Origin: CADEGL01 sp050180485
GTDB taxonomy: Bacteria; Pseudomonadota; Alphaproteobacteria; CADEGL01
Reading direction: 5' to 3'
Assembly (NCBI GenBank): GCA_050180485.1
Contig: JBFXED010000019.1
Span: 15,941 to 79,940, forward strand
DNA length: 64,000 bases
Shown: positions 8,029 through 17,415 of the stretch, piece after piece
Numbering within the stretch: the first letter of the stretch is position 1
Layout: each line of letters starts with the position of its first letter
Position numbers and translations under genes: made by a program
Notes under the pieces: model-generated
Database searches by the model: none
What the model was told of the DNA's origin: nothing
Seen by the model: only the letters and a program-made list of their open reading frames with translations

Positions 8029-8928
8029 CTACGAACGCTGAGTCAGGCGGACGCCGATTAGGATGACGATCGCCGCGCCGATGCCCACCGCCGTCAGCCG
8101 TTCTCCCAAGAACACCACGGCCAAGCCGACGCCCACCACAGGCAGGAAGAACTGGGCTGGCGCGACACGCGCAACCCCGCCTTTGGAGAGGGCCCAGTAC
8201 CAGGCGATATAGCCGATCACCGTCACGATGAACGCCAGATAAACGATAGCGATCCAGCCGGCCGGCCCGATGTGAAGGACTGCCTCCCATCCACGCGTCA
8301 GCAGCAGGACCGGCACGCCAACCGCCGTACCGATGGTCGCGCCCCACATGGTCGTCGACCAACTCCCCAGCGTGCCCGAAAGCCGGGCGCCCGCTACATA
8401 GCCCAATGAGCAAGCCCAGCAGCCGACCAAGATGATCAGATCGCCGATGACGGGATCGCTGCCGCCTTCGAAGCCGGAGCGGTCGCCGATCAAGGCGGCG
8501 GTACCAGCGAGCGCCAGGGCGCAGCCGTAGAGCCAACGGCGCGCCGGCATACGGCGCTCAAGACCAGCCGCAATGAGGCCCGTCCAAATCGGCAGCGTGG
8601 CGATCAGGAGCGCGCCGTGAGACGCCGTGGTGAAGCGCAAACCCACGCTGAAGAACACTGGAAAGATCACAAAGCCGCAGATGGCGGAAACCATCAGCCA
8701 ACGCCAGTCGCGCGCATTGCCCGGCCGGGACACGCGGCCCACCAGGATCAACGGAACGCTGACCACCGCGGCGACGATGGTACGGAGCAATCCCACCAGG
8801 AGCGGATCAGTGTCGGCCACGCCCAGCTTGGTCGCGAATGGGCTGGCGCCCCAGATTACGACCGCGAAAGCCGCCGCGCCGATCACCGCAGGAGTAAGCC
8901 GTTGCGCCGGCGGCGCCACGGACTTCAT
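8029..8928 (-). CDS. EamA/DMT-family membrane transporter
   Basis: A 299-residue integral membrane protein with about ten hydrophobic segments arranged as two five-helix repeats, each an EamA unit. The first repeat starts IGAAAFAVVIWGASPFATKLG; the second ends with FLPVVGVGLAVVFLGERLTAVG, the usual GE-containing signature. Family members export amino acids, metabolites or nucleotides across the inner membrane; the substrate cannot be told here. It overlaps thiD by 4 bases (ATGA), so it is translated from the same message, which may hint at a vitamin-related or simply opportunistic role. Confidence 0.85.
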   Translation of the reverse strand: MKSVAPPAQRLTPAVIGAAAFAVVIWGASPFATKLGVADTDPLLVGLLRTIVAAVVSVPLILVGRVSRPGNARDWRWLMVSAICGFVIFPVFFSVGLRFTTASHGALLIATLPIWTGLIAAGLERRMPARRWLYGCALALAGTAALIGDRSGFEGGSDPVIGDLIILVGCWACSLGYVAGARLSGTLGSWSTTMWGATIGTAVGVPVLLLTRGWEAVLHIGPAGWIAIVYLAFIVTVIGYIAWYWALSKGGVARVAPAQFFLPVVGVGLAVVFLGERLTAVGIGAAIVILIGVRLTQRS

Positions 8929-9737
8929 CGCGGCGTCTCGAACGGCCGGACGGTATGACCGTGGCCCAATGGTCCCTTCCCCTGGCCCAGCCTCGGCGCA
9001 GCACGAATGGCGGCTTGGACATAGGCGTGGGCGCGTGCGACTGCGTCCTTGAGCGAGCGGCCTTGCGCCAACCCGGTGGCGACGGCGGAAGCCAGGGTGC
9101 AGCCCGTGCCGTGGGTGTGCTTGGTCTCGATGCGCGGCGCCTCGAAGACATCCACGCCCTCGCGTGTGACCAGCAGATCGCGGACGACCGGGCCTTCGCG
9201 GTGGCCGCCTTTGAGCAGTACGGCTTTGGGGCCCATGGCTAGAAGCGCGCGGGCTGCGGCTTCCATGTCGGTATCCGACAGAATAGCGCGACCGGTCAGA
9301 ACTTCGGCTTCCGGCACATTGGGCGTAAGCACGGCAGCCAGGGGCAGCAACTGACCTCGCAGCGCCCCCTGCGCGGCCTGCTGGAGAAGCGCCTGTCCAC
9401 CCTTGGCGACCATCACCGGGTCGACCACGACCGGAATATTCGGCGCACGCGTTCTGACCTCACCGCAAACGGCCTCGATCACCTCGGCGCGATGAAGCAT
9501 CCCGGTCTTGATCGCATCCGCGCCGATATCGTCGAGCACGAGCGCCATTTGTCGGGCCACGAACTCAGGCGGCACATCCAGGATGCCGAAGACGCCCTGC
9601 GTGTTCTGCGCGGTCAGCGCGGCGATGGCGGTAGCGGCATAGCCACCCAGAGCCGTGACCGTCTTAATGTCGGCCTGGATACCCGCCCCGCCCCCGGAAT
9701 CGGAGCCGGCGACGATCAGGACGCGCCCTTGCGTCAC
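8925..9737 (-). CDS. thiD: hydroxymethylpyrimidine/phosphomethylpyrimidine kinase
   Basis: Thiamine synthesis enzyme that phosphorylates HMP and HMP-phosphate with ATP. The 270-residue ribokinase-fold protein has the N-terminal AGSDSGGGAGIQADIKT substrate site, the KTGML segment, VVDPVMVAKGG, and the C-terminal anion hole and catalytic base in HTHGTGCTLASA. It begins 7 bases after glmM and overlaps the transporter gene by 4 bases, so it lies inside a long minus-strand operon. A thiE-like gene occurs in this window near 33 kb but in a separate unit. Confidence 0.95.
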   Translation of the reverse strand: MTQGRVLIVAGSDSGGGAGIQADIKTVTALGGYAATAIAALTAQNTQGVFGILDVPPEFVARQMALVLDDIGADAIKTGMLHRAEVIEAVCGEVRTRAPNIPVVVDPVMVAKGGQALLQQAAQGALRGQLLPLAAVLTPNVPEAEVLTGRAILSDTDMEAAARALLAMGPKAVLLKGGHREGPVVRDLLVTREGVDVFEAPRIETKHTHGTGCTLASAVATGLAQGRSLKDAVARAHAYVQAAIRAAPRLGQGKGPLGHGHTVRPFETPR

Positions 9738-9744
9738 GACCGTG

Positions 9745-11094
9745 CTAACCCGCGGCGCGAGCGATCGCGTCCGCGATGCCGTCGACCACGCGCGTGACCT
9801 TGGTGGAATCCTCGCCTTCGGCCATCACACGGATCACGGGTTCGGTCCCCGAGGTGCGGATCAGCACGCGTCCGGCCCCCTTCAGTTCCGCTTCGCCCGC
9901 CTTGATCGCATCCTTGACCGAAGCGCTTTCCAACGGTGCCTGGCCCTTCGTGTATCGCACATTCTTGAGGATCTGGGGCAGCGGTTCGAAACAGCGCGTG
10001 ACCTCGCTGACCGGCCGGTCGGTTTCGACAATGACGGCCAGCGCCTGCAGTGCGGCGATCAAACCATCGCCCGTGGTGATGTAGTCGTTCAGGACTAGAT
10101 GACCGGACTGCTCGCCCCCGACGTTGAAGCCGCCATCGCGCATCATCTCGATGACATAACGATCGCCGACCTTGGCGCGCTGGAGCGAAAGCCCGAGTCC
10201 GCCCAGGTAGCGTTCGAGGCCGAGGTTGGACATCACGGTGCCGACGATGCCGCCGCCCTTGAGGCGCCCAGACTTGCCCCAGGAGCGTCCGACCAGTGCC
10301 ATGAGCTGGTCGCCGTCCACCTGGCGCCCGGTCTCGTCCGCCATGATGACGCGGTCGGCGTCGCCGTCGAGGGCGATGCCGAGATCCGCGCCATGCGCCA
10401 CCACGGCCTCGCGCATCGTTTCGGTGTGGGTCGCGCCGCACTTCTCGTTGATGTTGAAGCCATTTGGCTCGACGGCGATGGGCACCACCTCCGCGCCCAA
10501 TTCCCACAGCACGCTGGGCGCCACCTTGTAGGCCGCACCATGAGCGCAATCGACCACGATCTTGTAGCCGTCGAGCCTGAGGCCGCGCGGAAACGTGTTC
10601 TTCACGAACTCGATATAACGGCCCTGTGCGTCATCCAGGCGCTTGGCGCGCCCGAGCTTCTCGGCCTTGGCCAGATGGTCGCCAAGGCCGTTGGACACAC
10701 TCCGCTCGATCTCGCACTCGACCTCGTCGGACAGTTTGTAGCCGTCCGGCCCGAACAGCTTGATGCCGTTGTCGTTGAAGGGATTGTGCGAGGCCGAGAC
10801 CATTACGCCCAGATCCGCGCGCAACGACCGGGTCAGCATCGCCACACCCGGCGTCGGGATCGGGCCACTCATCACCACGTCCATCCCCATGGAGATGAAG
10901 CCCGCGGCAAGCGCCGGCTCCAGCATATAGCCGGACAGACGCGTGTCTTTGCCAATCACCACCACGTGCCGGTGGTCGCCGCGGATGAAATGCCGGCCCG
11001 CCGCCATGGCCACGCGCAAGGCGGTCTCCGCCGTCATCGGCTCGACATTGGCCAACCCCCGGATACCGTCCGTGCCAAAGAGCTTAGGCGCCAT
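9745..11094 (-). CDS. glmM: phosphoglucosamine mutase
   Basis: Converts glucosamine-6-phosphate to glucosamine-1-phosphate for peptidoglycan and lipopolysaccharide precursors. The 449-residue protein matches the family length. It has the start MAPKLFGTDGIRG, the phosphoserine loop VMVSASHNPFNDNG near residue 100, the metal-binding loop DGDADR, the sugar-binding GGEQSGH, and the phosphate-binding RTSGTEPVIRVM. ATG at 11094 was chosen because the homology begins exactly there; the frame is open further up to 11322 but reads as folP in another frame. The order ftsH-folP-glmM is common in proteobacteria. Confidence 0.97.
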   Translation of the reverse strand: MAPKLFGTDGIRGLANVEPMTAETALRVAMAAGRHFIRGDHRHVVVIGKDTRLSGYMLEPALAAGFISMGMDVVMSGPIPTPGVAMLTRSLRADLGVMVSASHNPFNDNGIKLFGPDGYKLSDEVECEIERSVSNGLGDHLAKAEKLGRAKRLDDAQGRYIEFVKNTFPRGLRLDGYKIVVDCAHGAAYKVAPSVLWELGAEVVPIAVEPNGFNINEKCGATHTETMREAVVAHGADLGIALDGDADRVIMADETGRQVDGDQLMALVGRSWGKSGRLKGGGIVGTVMSNLGLERYLGGLGLSLQRAKVGDRYVIEMMRDGGFNVGGEQSGHLVLNDYITTGDGLIAALQALAVIVETDRPVSEVTRCFEPLPQILKNVRYTKGQAPLESASVKDAIKAGEAELKGAGRVLIRTSGTEPVIRVMAEGEDSTKVTRVVDGIADAIARAAG

Positions 11095-11137
11095 GCGTTC
11101 CCCCTGGTCCGTCCGCCGTTTTATAACAGAAAAATGT

Positions 11138-12313
11138 TCAGCTCGCCGCCGATGCCGCGCCCGACGCGGGACGGTCGGCAAGGCCGCGCACGGCGCGCCA
11201 CACGGCAAGAGCCTGAGCCGTTTCCGCCACGTCGTGGATGCGCAGCACGTGCGCACCCTGATCGAGCGCGAGCAACGCCGCGGCCAACGACGCGGGCAAG
11301 CGTTCTTGGGGCGTCGAGCCACGCTTCACCGCCGAGACCAGTCCCTTGCGCGAGGCGCCGACAGCTAGCGCGCAGCCAAGGCCGTGATAGAGCGCCAGCT
11401 CGGCCATTACCTGGGCGTTCTGCGCGGACGTCTTGGCGAAGCCGAGGCCGGGATCGAGCACGATGCGTTCGGCGGCGATGCCGGCGGCGGCACAGGCTTC
11501 GAGGCGCGCGGCCAGCTCGTCATAGACGTCGAGCGGCGCATGGGCGTAACCGGTCTTAAGGTGCATCGTCGCGGGCTCGCCGCGCATATGCATTAGCACG
11601 ACGGGCACGTTCCGCGTCGCGACCAGCGCTAGACTTTCCTTGTCGGCAGTCAAAGCCGAAACATCGTTCACGAGCTTGGCGCCGGCATCGAGCGCGGCCG
11701 CCATGACCTGCGCCCGCCGCGTATCGATGGACACGGGGATACCCGCCGCGGCCAAGGCCGAGACGACGGGAACGACGCGTGCCAGTTCGTCCACGACCGA
11801 CGCGCCATTGGAGCGCGGACGGGTCGATTCGCCGCCCACGTCCACGATGCCGGCGCCAGCCTCCAGCATGCGACTTCCGTGGGCGATGGCCGTGGCTGGA
11901 TCGAGAAACATACCGCCGTCGGAAAAGCTGTCCGGCGTCACGTTCAAGACGCCCATTAGCAAGGGGCGGTCGAAGGACAAGCCAGCCAGTCCAGGACGTG
12001 GCCGCGTCAGGCGTTTCAGCGCTTCATCGAACCAACGCGCGATGATTGCCCCCTCGCCGCGTGCCCAAGCCTCCAGCGCGTCGACGGGGGCGCGGCAGCG
12101 AGAGACCGCACCAAGACGTGCCGTGGCGCGCCACAAAAGTTCGCACTGAGAGAATGAGAGCGGCCCGCCCGCGAGCGCGCGAGCCGCGGGGGGCCCGGCT
12201 GGCTCGAGACCGACGGGCTTCAGGTACAGACGGAGGCCGCCCGCTTCGAGCGCGGGCGCCAGGCCGGTGGGAAGCGACGGAAGGTAAATGTCCGAGCCGC
12301 GCGGCTCAGGCAC
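11138..12313 (-). CDS. folP: dihydropteroate synthase
   Basis: Joins p-aminobenzoate to the pterin pyrophosphate in folate synthesis; the sulfonamide target. The catalytic TIM-barrel begins about residue 115 with LLMGVLNVTPDSFSDGG, followed by VDVGGESTRP, SIDT, NDVSAL and the C-terminal GASRKGLV and IRIHDV-like segment (LRIHDVAET). There is an N-terminal extension of about 110 residues (LRLYLKPVGLEP...) that is seen in some alphaproteobacterial versions. The start is placed at GTG 12313, giving an 8 base overlap with the ftsH stop; an internal start is possible. Confidence 0.92.
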   Translation of the reverse strand: MPEPRGSDIYLPSLPTGLAPALEAGGLRLYLKPVGLEPAGPPAARALAGGPLSFSQCELLWRATARLGAVSRCRAPVDALEAWARGEGAIIARWFDEALKRLTRPRPGLAGLSFDRPLLMGVLNVTPDSFSDGGMFLDPATAIAHGSRMLEAGAGIVDVGGESTRPRSNGASVVDELARVVPVVSALAAAGIPVSIDTRRAQVMAAALDAGAKLVNDVSALTADKESLALVATRNVPVVLMHMRGEPATMHLKTGYAHAPLDVYDELAARLEACAAAGIAAERIVLDPGLGFAKTSAQNAQVMAELALYHGLGCALAVGASRKGLVSAVKRGSTPQERLPASLAAALLALDQGAHVLRIHDVAETAQALAVWRAVRGLADRPASGAASAAS

Positions 12314-14243
12314 CCGGCTGCGGCTCCGGTTCGAGACCGCTCGGCCGGCCCTTGTCCTTGGAACCCGTGGTGGGCACCGAGGTGCGCCGCCCGCCGCCGC
12401 TGTCCGAACGGGACGCGGGCGGTTCGGTCGGCCGGTAGATGGACTCGCCGCGTAGGATGGCACGGATGTCCTCGGCCGACAGAGTCTCGTATTCGAGCAA
12501 CGCCTTAGCGATCTTGTGCAGATCCTCGACGCGTTCGGTCAGGATTTGGCGCGCCTTCGTCTCGCCGGCCTGGACGAGCTTGCGGATTTCCTCGTCGATG
12601 ATCTTCGCCGTCTCTTCGGAGAGGTTCTTGCGAGTCGTGACGGAGTGGCCGAGGAAAACCTCTTCCTCGTTGTCGCCATAGCGCAGGGGCCCAAGTTTCT
12701 CGTTCATACCCCACTCGGTGACCATGCGACGCGCTAGGTCGGTCGCACGGCGGATATCGTCGGAAGCGCCCGTGGTGATCGATTCCTGGCCGAAGATCAG
12801 CTCTTCCGCCACGCGCCCGCCGAACAGGCTGGCCAACAACGCCTCAAGCTCGCGCCGGGTCTGGCTGTACTTGTCGCGCTCGGGCAGGAACATGGTGACG
12901 CCCAGCGCGCGGCCGCGCGGGATGATGGTAACCTTGTGCAGCGGGTCGTGGCCCTCGACGGTCAACATGAGAAGCGCATGGCCGCCTTCGTGATAGGCCG
13001 TGCGGCGCTTCTCTTCCTCCGTCATGACCATGGAGCGGCGCTCGGCACCCATGAGGACCTTGTCCTTGGCCTCTTCCATCTCGGTCATGGTGACCATGCG
13101 CTTGCCCTTGCGCGCAGCGATCAGGGCGGATTCGTTCACGAGATTCGCAAGATCGGCACCGGAGAAGCCGGGTGTGCCGCGGGCGATCACCTTGAGGTCC
13201 ACGTCGGGCGCCATGGGCACCTTGCGCGTGTGCACGCGCAGGATGTGCTCGCGGCCCTGGATGTCGGGATTTGGCACCACGACCTGACGGTCGAAACGGC
13301 CGGGCCGCAGCAGCGCCGGGTCCAGCACGTCGGGCCGGTTGGTGGCCGCGATCAGGATGACGCCCTCGTTGGTCTCGAAGCCGTCCATCTCGACCAGCAA
13401 CTGATTCAGCGTCTGCTCGCGCTCGTCGTTGCCGCCGCCGAGCCCAGCGCCGCGATGGCGGCCGACCGCGTCGATTTCGTCGATGAAGATGATACAGGGC
13501 GCATTCTTCTTACCCTGCTCGAACATGTCGCGCACGCGGCTGGCGCCGACGCCAACGAACATCTCGACGAAGTCCGAGCCCGAGATGGTGAAGAACGGCA
13601 CGTTGGCCTCGCCCGCGATGGCGCGCGCGAGAAGCGTCTTGCCGGTGCCCGGCGGACCGACCAGAAGCACGCCCTTGGGAATCTTGCCACCCAGGCGCTG
13701 GAACTTCTGCGGGTCCTTGAGGAATTCAACGATCTCTTCGACTTCCTGCTTAGCCTCCTCGACGCCCGCGACGTCGTCGAAGGTCACGCGGCCGGTCTTT
13801 TCCGTCAAAAGCCGCGCGCGCGACTTGCCGAAGCCCATGGCCCGGCCGCCCCCCGATTGCATCTGGCGCATGAAGAAGATCCAAACGCCGATCAGGAGCA
13901 GCATCGGGAACCAGGAGATCAGGACGGAGAGCAAGGGATGCATGCTCTCCTCGATCGGCTGCGCGGTGATGCGCACGCCCTTGGACTGCAGCTTGCTGAC
14001 GAGGTTGGGATCGTTCGGCGCATACGTGCCGAACGCCTTGCCGTCATTCAGGCGGCCGGAAATGTTGGCGCCCTGGATGGTCACTTCGGTGACGCGTCCG
14101 GCCTCGACCTCGTTCAGGAAGTCGGAAAATGCCAGCTGGGACTGGGGACCACGGCCGGAGTTGCCCTGGAACAGGCTGAACAGCGCCACCAGGAGCAGCG
14201 CGATGATGATCCAGAGCGCGAAATTCTTACCGAAATTGTTCAC
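12306..14243 (-). CDS. ftsH: ATP-dependent zinc metalloprotease FtsH
   Basis: Inner-membrane AAA+ protease that degrades misfolded membrane proteins and short-lived regulators. The 645-residue protein has an N-terminal membrane segment (FALWIIIALLLVALFSLF), a periplasmic domain, a second membrane segment near residue 105 (FPMLLLIGVWIFF), the Walker A GPPGTGKT, Walker B IIFIDEID, the second region of homology ending LLRPGRFDRQ, and the zinc site HEGGH near residue 420 (HExxH; most homologs have HEAGH). The tail is serine/proline-rich and disordered. The start is GTG at 14243. It follows tilS by 97 bases. Confidence 0.97.
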   Translation of the reverse strand: MNNFGKNFALWIIIALLLVALFSLFQGNSGRGPQSQLAFSDFLNEVEAGRVTEVTIQGANISGRLNDGKAFGTYAPNDPNLVSKLQSKGVRITAQPIEESMHPLLSVLISWFPMLLLIGVWIFFMRQMQSGGGRAMGFGKSRARLLTEKTGRVTFDDVAGVEEAKQEVEEIVEFLKDPQKFQRLGGKIPKGVLLVGPPGTGKTLLARAIAGEANVPFFTISGSDFVEMFVGVGASRVRDMFEQGKKNAPCIIFIDEIDAVGRHRGAGLGGGNDEREQTLNQLLVEMDGFETNEGVILIAATNRPDVLDPALLRPGRFDRQVVVPNPDIQGREHILRVHTRKVPMAPDVDLKVIARGTPGFSGADLANLVNESALIAARKGKRMVTMTEMEEAKDKVLMGAERRSMVMTEEEKRRTAYHEGGHALLMLTVEGHDPLHKVTIIPRGRALGVTMFLPERDKYSQTRRELEALLASLFGGRVAEELIFGQESITTGASDDIRRATDLARRMVTEWGMNEKLGPLRYGDNEEEVFLGHSVTTRKNLSEETAKIIDEEIRKLVQAGETKARQILTERVEDLHKIAKALLEYETLSAEDIRAILRGESIYRPTEPPASRSDSGGGRRTSVPTTGSKDKGRPSGLEPEPQPGA

Positions 14244-14340
14244 TTTGCCATCCGTTCCGCCGGTTCCGGGAGGCTCCGCCCACGCGGCCTCGTTCCCGGA
14301 ACGCTCCAGGGCGTCCTATGAAAATAGCGCATCCGTGACA

Positions 14341-15669
14341 TTAAACAACGGCAAAGGGCGCGCCCATCAGGGACTCTTCGGGCTTAAATTTGCATCGGAT
14401 GGGCGGCTTTTTCCGGCCGGTTTCTCGCAGGTACCCGGCGGGGGGAACGGCAACCAGTCCCTTGCGGCCCCAAAGGGCCGGCAATGAAGGGCGAACGGCG
14501 GCCGGGAACGTCGAGAGGCGCTCCTTGAGTGCCTGATCGCGCGCGCCAAAGTTCACCGGGCCAACAAATACATCCTTCCCGACGCGCGCCTCGACCTCGA
14601 AACGGTCATCCCAAACTGCACGGCCTCCGGCAAGCGGTACCTTGCCCGCCACCGCACCGGCTTCACGGCACACAAGAAGCGATTCGCGCCAGGACAATAC
14701 GCGGCATCCGGCCAAGGTCCGTCCTTGCGCACCCGGCCGCGAAAGCTCGCCGAGCAAACGTTCCAAATTCTCCAACCGCGGCGGGTAGGCAGCTCCACTT
14801 ACGGTCCTGAGGATGCGGGCCGTGGCACGCAAGGCGATCTCCGGCGGCGCGGCGAGGAGTTTTTCGCGGTCGAGCAGACAAAAGCCGGCCGGATGCAGCA
14901 TGACGGTTTCCGCGAGCATATCGGCGACAGCCATTTCGAGCGTCGCACGCGCGCGTGCCAAGCGGCTCGCCGTGCGTGCCAATCGCGGGCCGGACAATCC
15001 TTCCGCCGAGAGCGAGGGAAGCAATTGACGCATTCGCACCCGCGCATGGTCGCGATCGCGGTTGGTCGGATCGTCGACCCAATCCTGTCGGGCACGGCGC
15101 AACGCGGCCTCCAGCCGGGCGCGCGGCACGTCCAGCAGCGGCCGCAGCACGCGGACGGAGGGAAGCTCGTGCACCGGCGCCATGGCGGCCAAGCCGTCCA
15201 CGCCACTGCCGCGCGCGAGACGCAGCAGATACGTCTCCGCCTGGTCATCGGCATGATGGGCGAGCAGCAAGTGAAGAACGCCATGGCGCGCGCACCAGCC
15301 GGAAAGAAGCCCATAGCGCGCTGCGCGCGCGGCAGCCTGGATGTTGGCCGCGGGCTTCGTTCCGCGCCATGCGATGATTCGATGTTCGACGCCGCGCGCG
15401 CGCAGCCAACGCCCCACGCGGCGCGCTTCGGCCGCCGCCTCCGGCCGCAGACCGTGATCGACCGTGAGCGCGGTCAGGCCGCCGCCGCGTTTGCGTACCC
15501 ATGCCGCAGCGAACAGAGCCAATGCCAAGCTGTCGGCGCCGCCCGAGACCGCCACGGCCAAGCGCGGATGTTTTTCGAACGGCCCCAGCCGTTGGATGGC
15601 ACGCGCAAATTCCCGATGCGTGAGAGGTTCGACCGTCACCCCGCGAGGCTCCAGCCGAACAGAGATCAC
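14341..15669 (-). CDS. tilS: tRNA(Ile)-lysidine synthetase
   Basis: Modifies C34 of the minor tRNA-Ile (CAU) to lysidine with ATP and lysine, so that AUA is read as isoleucine; normally essential. The 442-residue protein carries the PP-loop SGGADS near residue 43 and the family segments NIQAAARAARYGLL and AHHADDQAET. The C-terminal half is poorly conserved, as usual. The start is GTG at 15669, giving a 4 base GTGA overlap with the cpoB stop. tilS between the tol-pal genes and ftsH is the usual proteobacterial order. Confidence 0.95.
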   Translation of the reverse strand: MISVRLEPRGVTVEPLTHREFARAIQRLGPFEKHPRLAVAVSGGADSLALALFAAAWVRKRGGGLTALTVDHGLRPEAAAEARRVGRWLRARGVEHRIIAWRGTKPAANIQAAARAARYGLLSGWCARHGVLHLLLAHHADDQAETYLLRLARGSGVDGLAAMAPVHELPSVRVLRPLLDVPRARLEAALRRARQDWVDDPTNRDRDHARVRMRQLLPSLSAEGLSGPRLARTASRLARARATLEMAVADMLAETVMLHPAGFCLLDREKLLAAPPEIALRATARILRTVSGAAYPPRLENLERLLGELSRPGAQGRTLAGCRVLSWRESLLVCREAGAVAGKVPLAGGRAVWDDRFEVEARVGKDVFVGPVNFGARDQALKERLSTFPAAVRPSLPALWGRKGLVAVPPAGYLRETGRKKPPIRCKFKPEESLMGAPFAVV

Positions 15670-16583
15670 TTGCAGCCGAGACGGATGCTTTCCGCCTGGA
15701 CACTCTGCTTGGTGGCTACGGACGCCGTCGGGTACTGGGTCTGGAACTGCTTGAAGGCGGTGCAGGCCTCGTCCTTCTTGTTAAGCTGGGCCAGCGACAC
15801 GCCGAGCTTCTGCAAGCTCTCGGGCGCCTTCGAGCCATCGGGGAACTTCTCGTAGCTCTGGGCGAACGAGACGGCCGACTTCGTGTAGTCCTTGTTCACG
15901 AAATACATCTGGCCGAGCCAGAACAGCGCATTGCCCGTGAGTGGGTGGTTCGGATGGGCGTCAGCGAAGGCGCGCATGGCCTTCTCGCCCTGGACATAAT
16001 CGTTCTGCTTCAGGAAATCGAAGGCGAACTTGAACTGCTCGTCCGGCGTGCCGGGCGGCAGAAGCATGGGTGCGGACGATGCGGCCGGCGGCGCGCTGGC
16101 CTGCTGCGAGCCCGGAGCCGGCATCGGCGCGATCGGCTTGGTGCCGGGCGGAACGCCGGGGGCCGCAGCTCCCGCAGCTCCTGCGGGCGCCTTGCCCTCC
16201 GCCGGGCCGCGCTGACCGTCTTCGATCGCCTTCAGGCGGAACTCCGCGTCGCTGAATTTCTTGTCCATGGTCTTGTCGACCTGGTTCAGCTTGAGGCCGA
16301 GTTCTTCGATCCGTCCGTTCATCTCGCGCATTTGCGATTCGATGGCGGAGATGCGCATCTCCATCTGCACCAGCGCAGCCGAGCCGCCGCTCGTGGTGCC
16401 GGGCGCCGCGGAGGGAGCGGCCGCCGAAGATGGGCCGGCGCGGCCCATCTGCTGTTGCAGGATCTGCATGTCGCGCTCAAGCCGGTCCAAGCGGGCCGAA
16501 TCGCTTTGCGCGAGAACCGTGCCCGAAAACAGGACGGACGCCACGGCCGCCACCGCGCCCACGAACGCATGAGTCTGCCGCAT
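15666..16583 (-). CDS. cpoB: Tol-Pal coordinator CpoB (YbgF)
   Basis: A 305-residue periplasmic protein that in E. coli links peptidoglycan synthesis to outer-membrane constriction during division. It starts with a Sec signal peptide (FVGAVAAVASVLFSGTVLAQ), then a coiled coil (DSARLDRLERDMQILQQQ and EMRISAIESQMREMNGRIEE), an alanine/proline linker, and C-terminal tetratricopeptide repeats (EQFKFAFDFLKQNDYVQGEK, NALFWLGQMYFVNKDYTKSA, LQKLGVSLAQLNKKDEAC). The start is ATG at 16583, right before the signal peptide; the longer frame to 16697 crosses the terminator region after pal. Confidence 0.94.
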   Translation of the reverse strand: MRQTHAFVGAVAAVASVLFSGTVLAQSDSARLDRLERDMQILQQQMGRAGPSSAAAPSAAPGTTSGGSAALVQMEMRISAIESQMREMNGRIEELGLKLNQVDKTMDKKFSDAEFRLKAIEDGQRGPAEGKAPAGAAGAAAPGVPPGTKPIAPMPAPGSQQASAPPAASSAPMLLPPGTPDEQFKFAFDFLKQNDYVQGEKAMRAFADAHPNHPLTGNALFWLGQMYFVNKDYTKSAVSFAQSYEKFPDGSKAPESLQKLGVSLAQLNKKDEACTAFKQFQTQYPTASVATKQSVQAESIRLGCK

Positions 16584-16661
16584 TCTCTGTCCTCTCTGCC
16601 TGATGCAGGGTCGGGGCGCCCAGATGAGGGCGAAAACCCGAACGAACGTGCCGTTCATTTT

Positions 16662-16721
16662 AGACAAAACTAAGGCGCCTGCCCAACGCTCCGGCATCTC
16701 GGCCGGAGGCGGGCAGGCGCC
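16662..16721 (-). terminator. terminator between pal and cpoB
   Basis: A perfect 11 bp inverted repeat (GGCGCCTGCCC / GGGCAGGCGCC, at 16674-16684 and 16711-16721) encloses a second, smaller stem. On the minus strand it is followed by the T-rich TTAGTTTTGTC. It should end most transcripts coming from tolQRAB-pal, so cpoB-tilS-ftsH probably also have a promoter of their own in 16584-16660. Confidence 0.65.
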
Positions 16722-16753
16722 CCGAAGAAACGTCCGACGAAGTGTCGGGCGGA

Positions 16754-17275
16754 TTAGTTCACGCGGGCGTAGCCGTTACGATTTTTCGCCCAAGCGTCCT
16801 CGTTCGAACCCATCACCCACGGCTTGTCCTTGCCGAAGCTGATCGTCGTCAGACGGTTGGGATTCACGCCACGCGCGAGAAGGTAGTTCTTCACCGCGTT
16901 CGCGCGACGCTCGCCCAGCGCCAAGTTGTACTCACGCGTGCCGCGCTCGTCGCAATTGCCTTCGATCGTGAGCGTCACGTTCGGATACTTCGCGAGCCAT
17001 GCAGCCCAACCGTCGAGCGTTCCGGCCGCATCGGTCCGAATGTCCGACTTGTCGAAATCGAAGAACACGCGGTCGCCGTACTGCTTCGCCAGATCTTCCT
17101 GCGAACCGGGGCGCGGGCCTGCCGGCATCGGCGGCGGCGGAGCCGGCGCGGGTGCGGGCGGCGCGGCGGTGGACTGACCGGAGCTGGCCACGGTGGCCTT
17201 GGTTTCGGGCGAGCTTTCGCAGGCGGTCAACATGACCACGGCGGCGAACGCGACGAGGACTGTTCTGAAACGCAT
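16754..17275 (-). CDS. pal: peptidoglycan-associated lipoprotein Pal
   Basis: Outer-membrane lipoprotein that grips peptidoglycan through an OmpA-like domain and connects to TolB/TolA. The 173-residue precursor has a lipoprotein signal with lipobox LTAC (Cys19 lipidated), a proline/alanine linker (PAPAPAPPPPMPAGP), then the OmpA-like domain with VFFDFDKSDI, the peptidoglycan-binding GNCDERGTREYNLALGERRA, and a C-terminal KNRNGYARVN. It follows tolB by 140 bases and is followed by a strong terminator. Confidence 0.97.
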   Translation of the reverse strand: MRFRTVLVAFAAVVMLTACESSPETKATVASSGQSTAAPPAPAPAPPPPMPAGPRPGSQEDLAKQYGDRVFFDFDKSDIRTDAAGTLDGWAAWLAKYPNVTLTIEGNCDERGTREYNLALGERRANAVKNYLLARGVNPNRLTTISFGKDKPWVMGSNEDAWAKNRNGYARVN

Positions 17276-17415
17276 CTTTTATCTTCCTCTCAAGGACCGG
17301 GTCCGCTTACTGACGCGAAGCGGGCGAAGACGCGGCAAGGGAAAACGCCGAGACGCAGATAAAGTTCCGCTGCTCCTGAAAGAAGCGGTTTCGCGGGGAC
17401 TATACGAATCGCCCC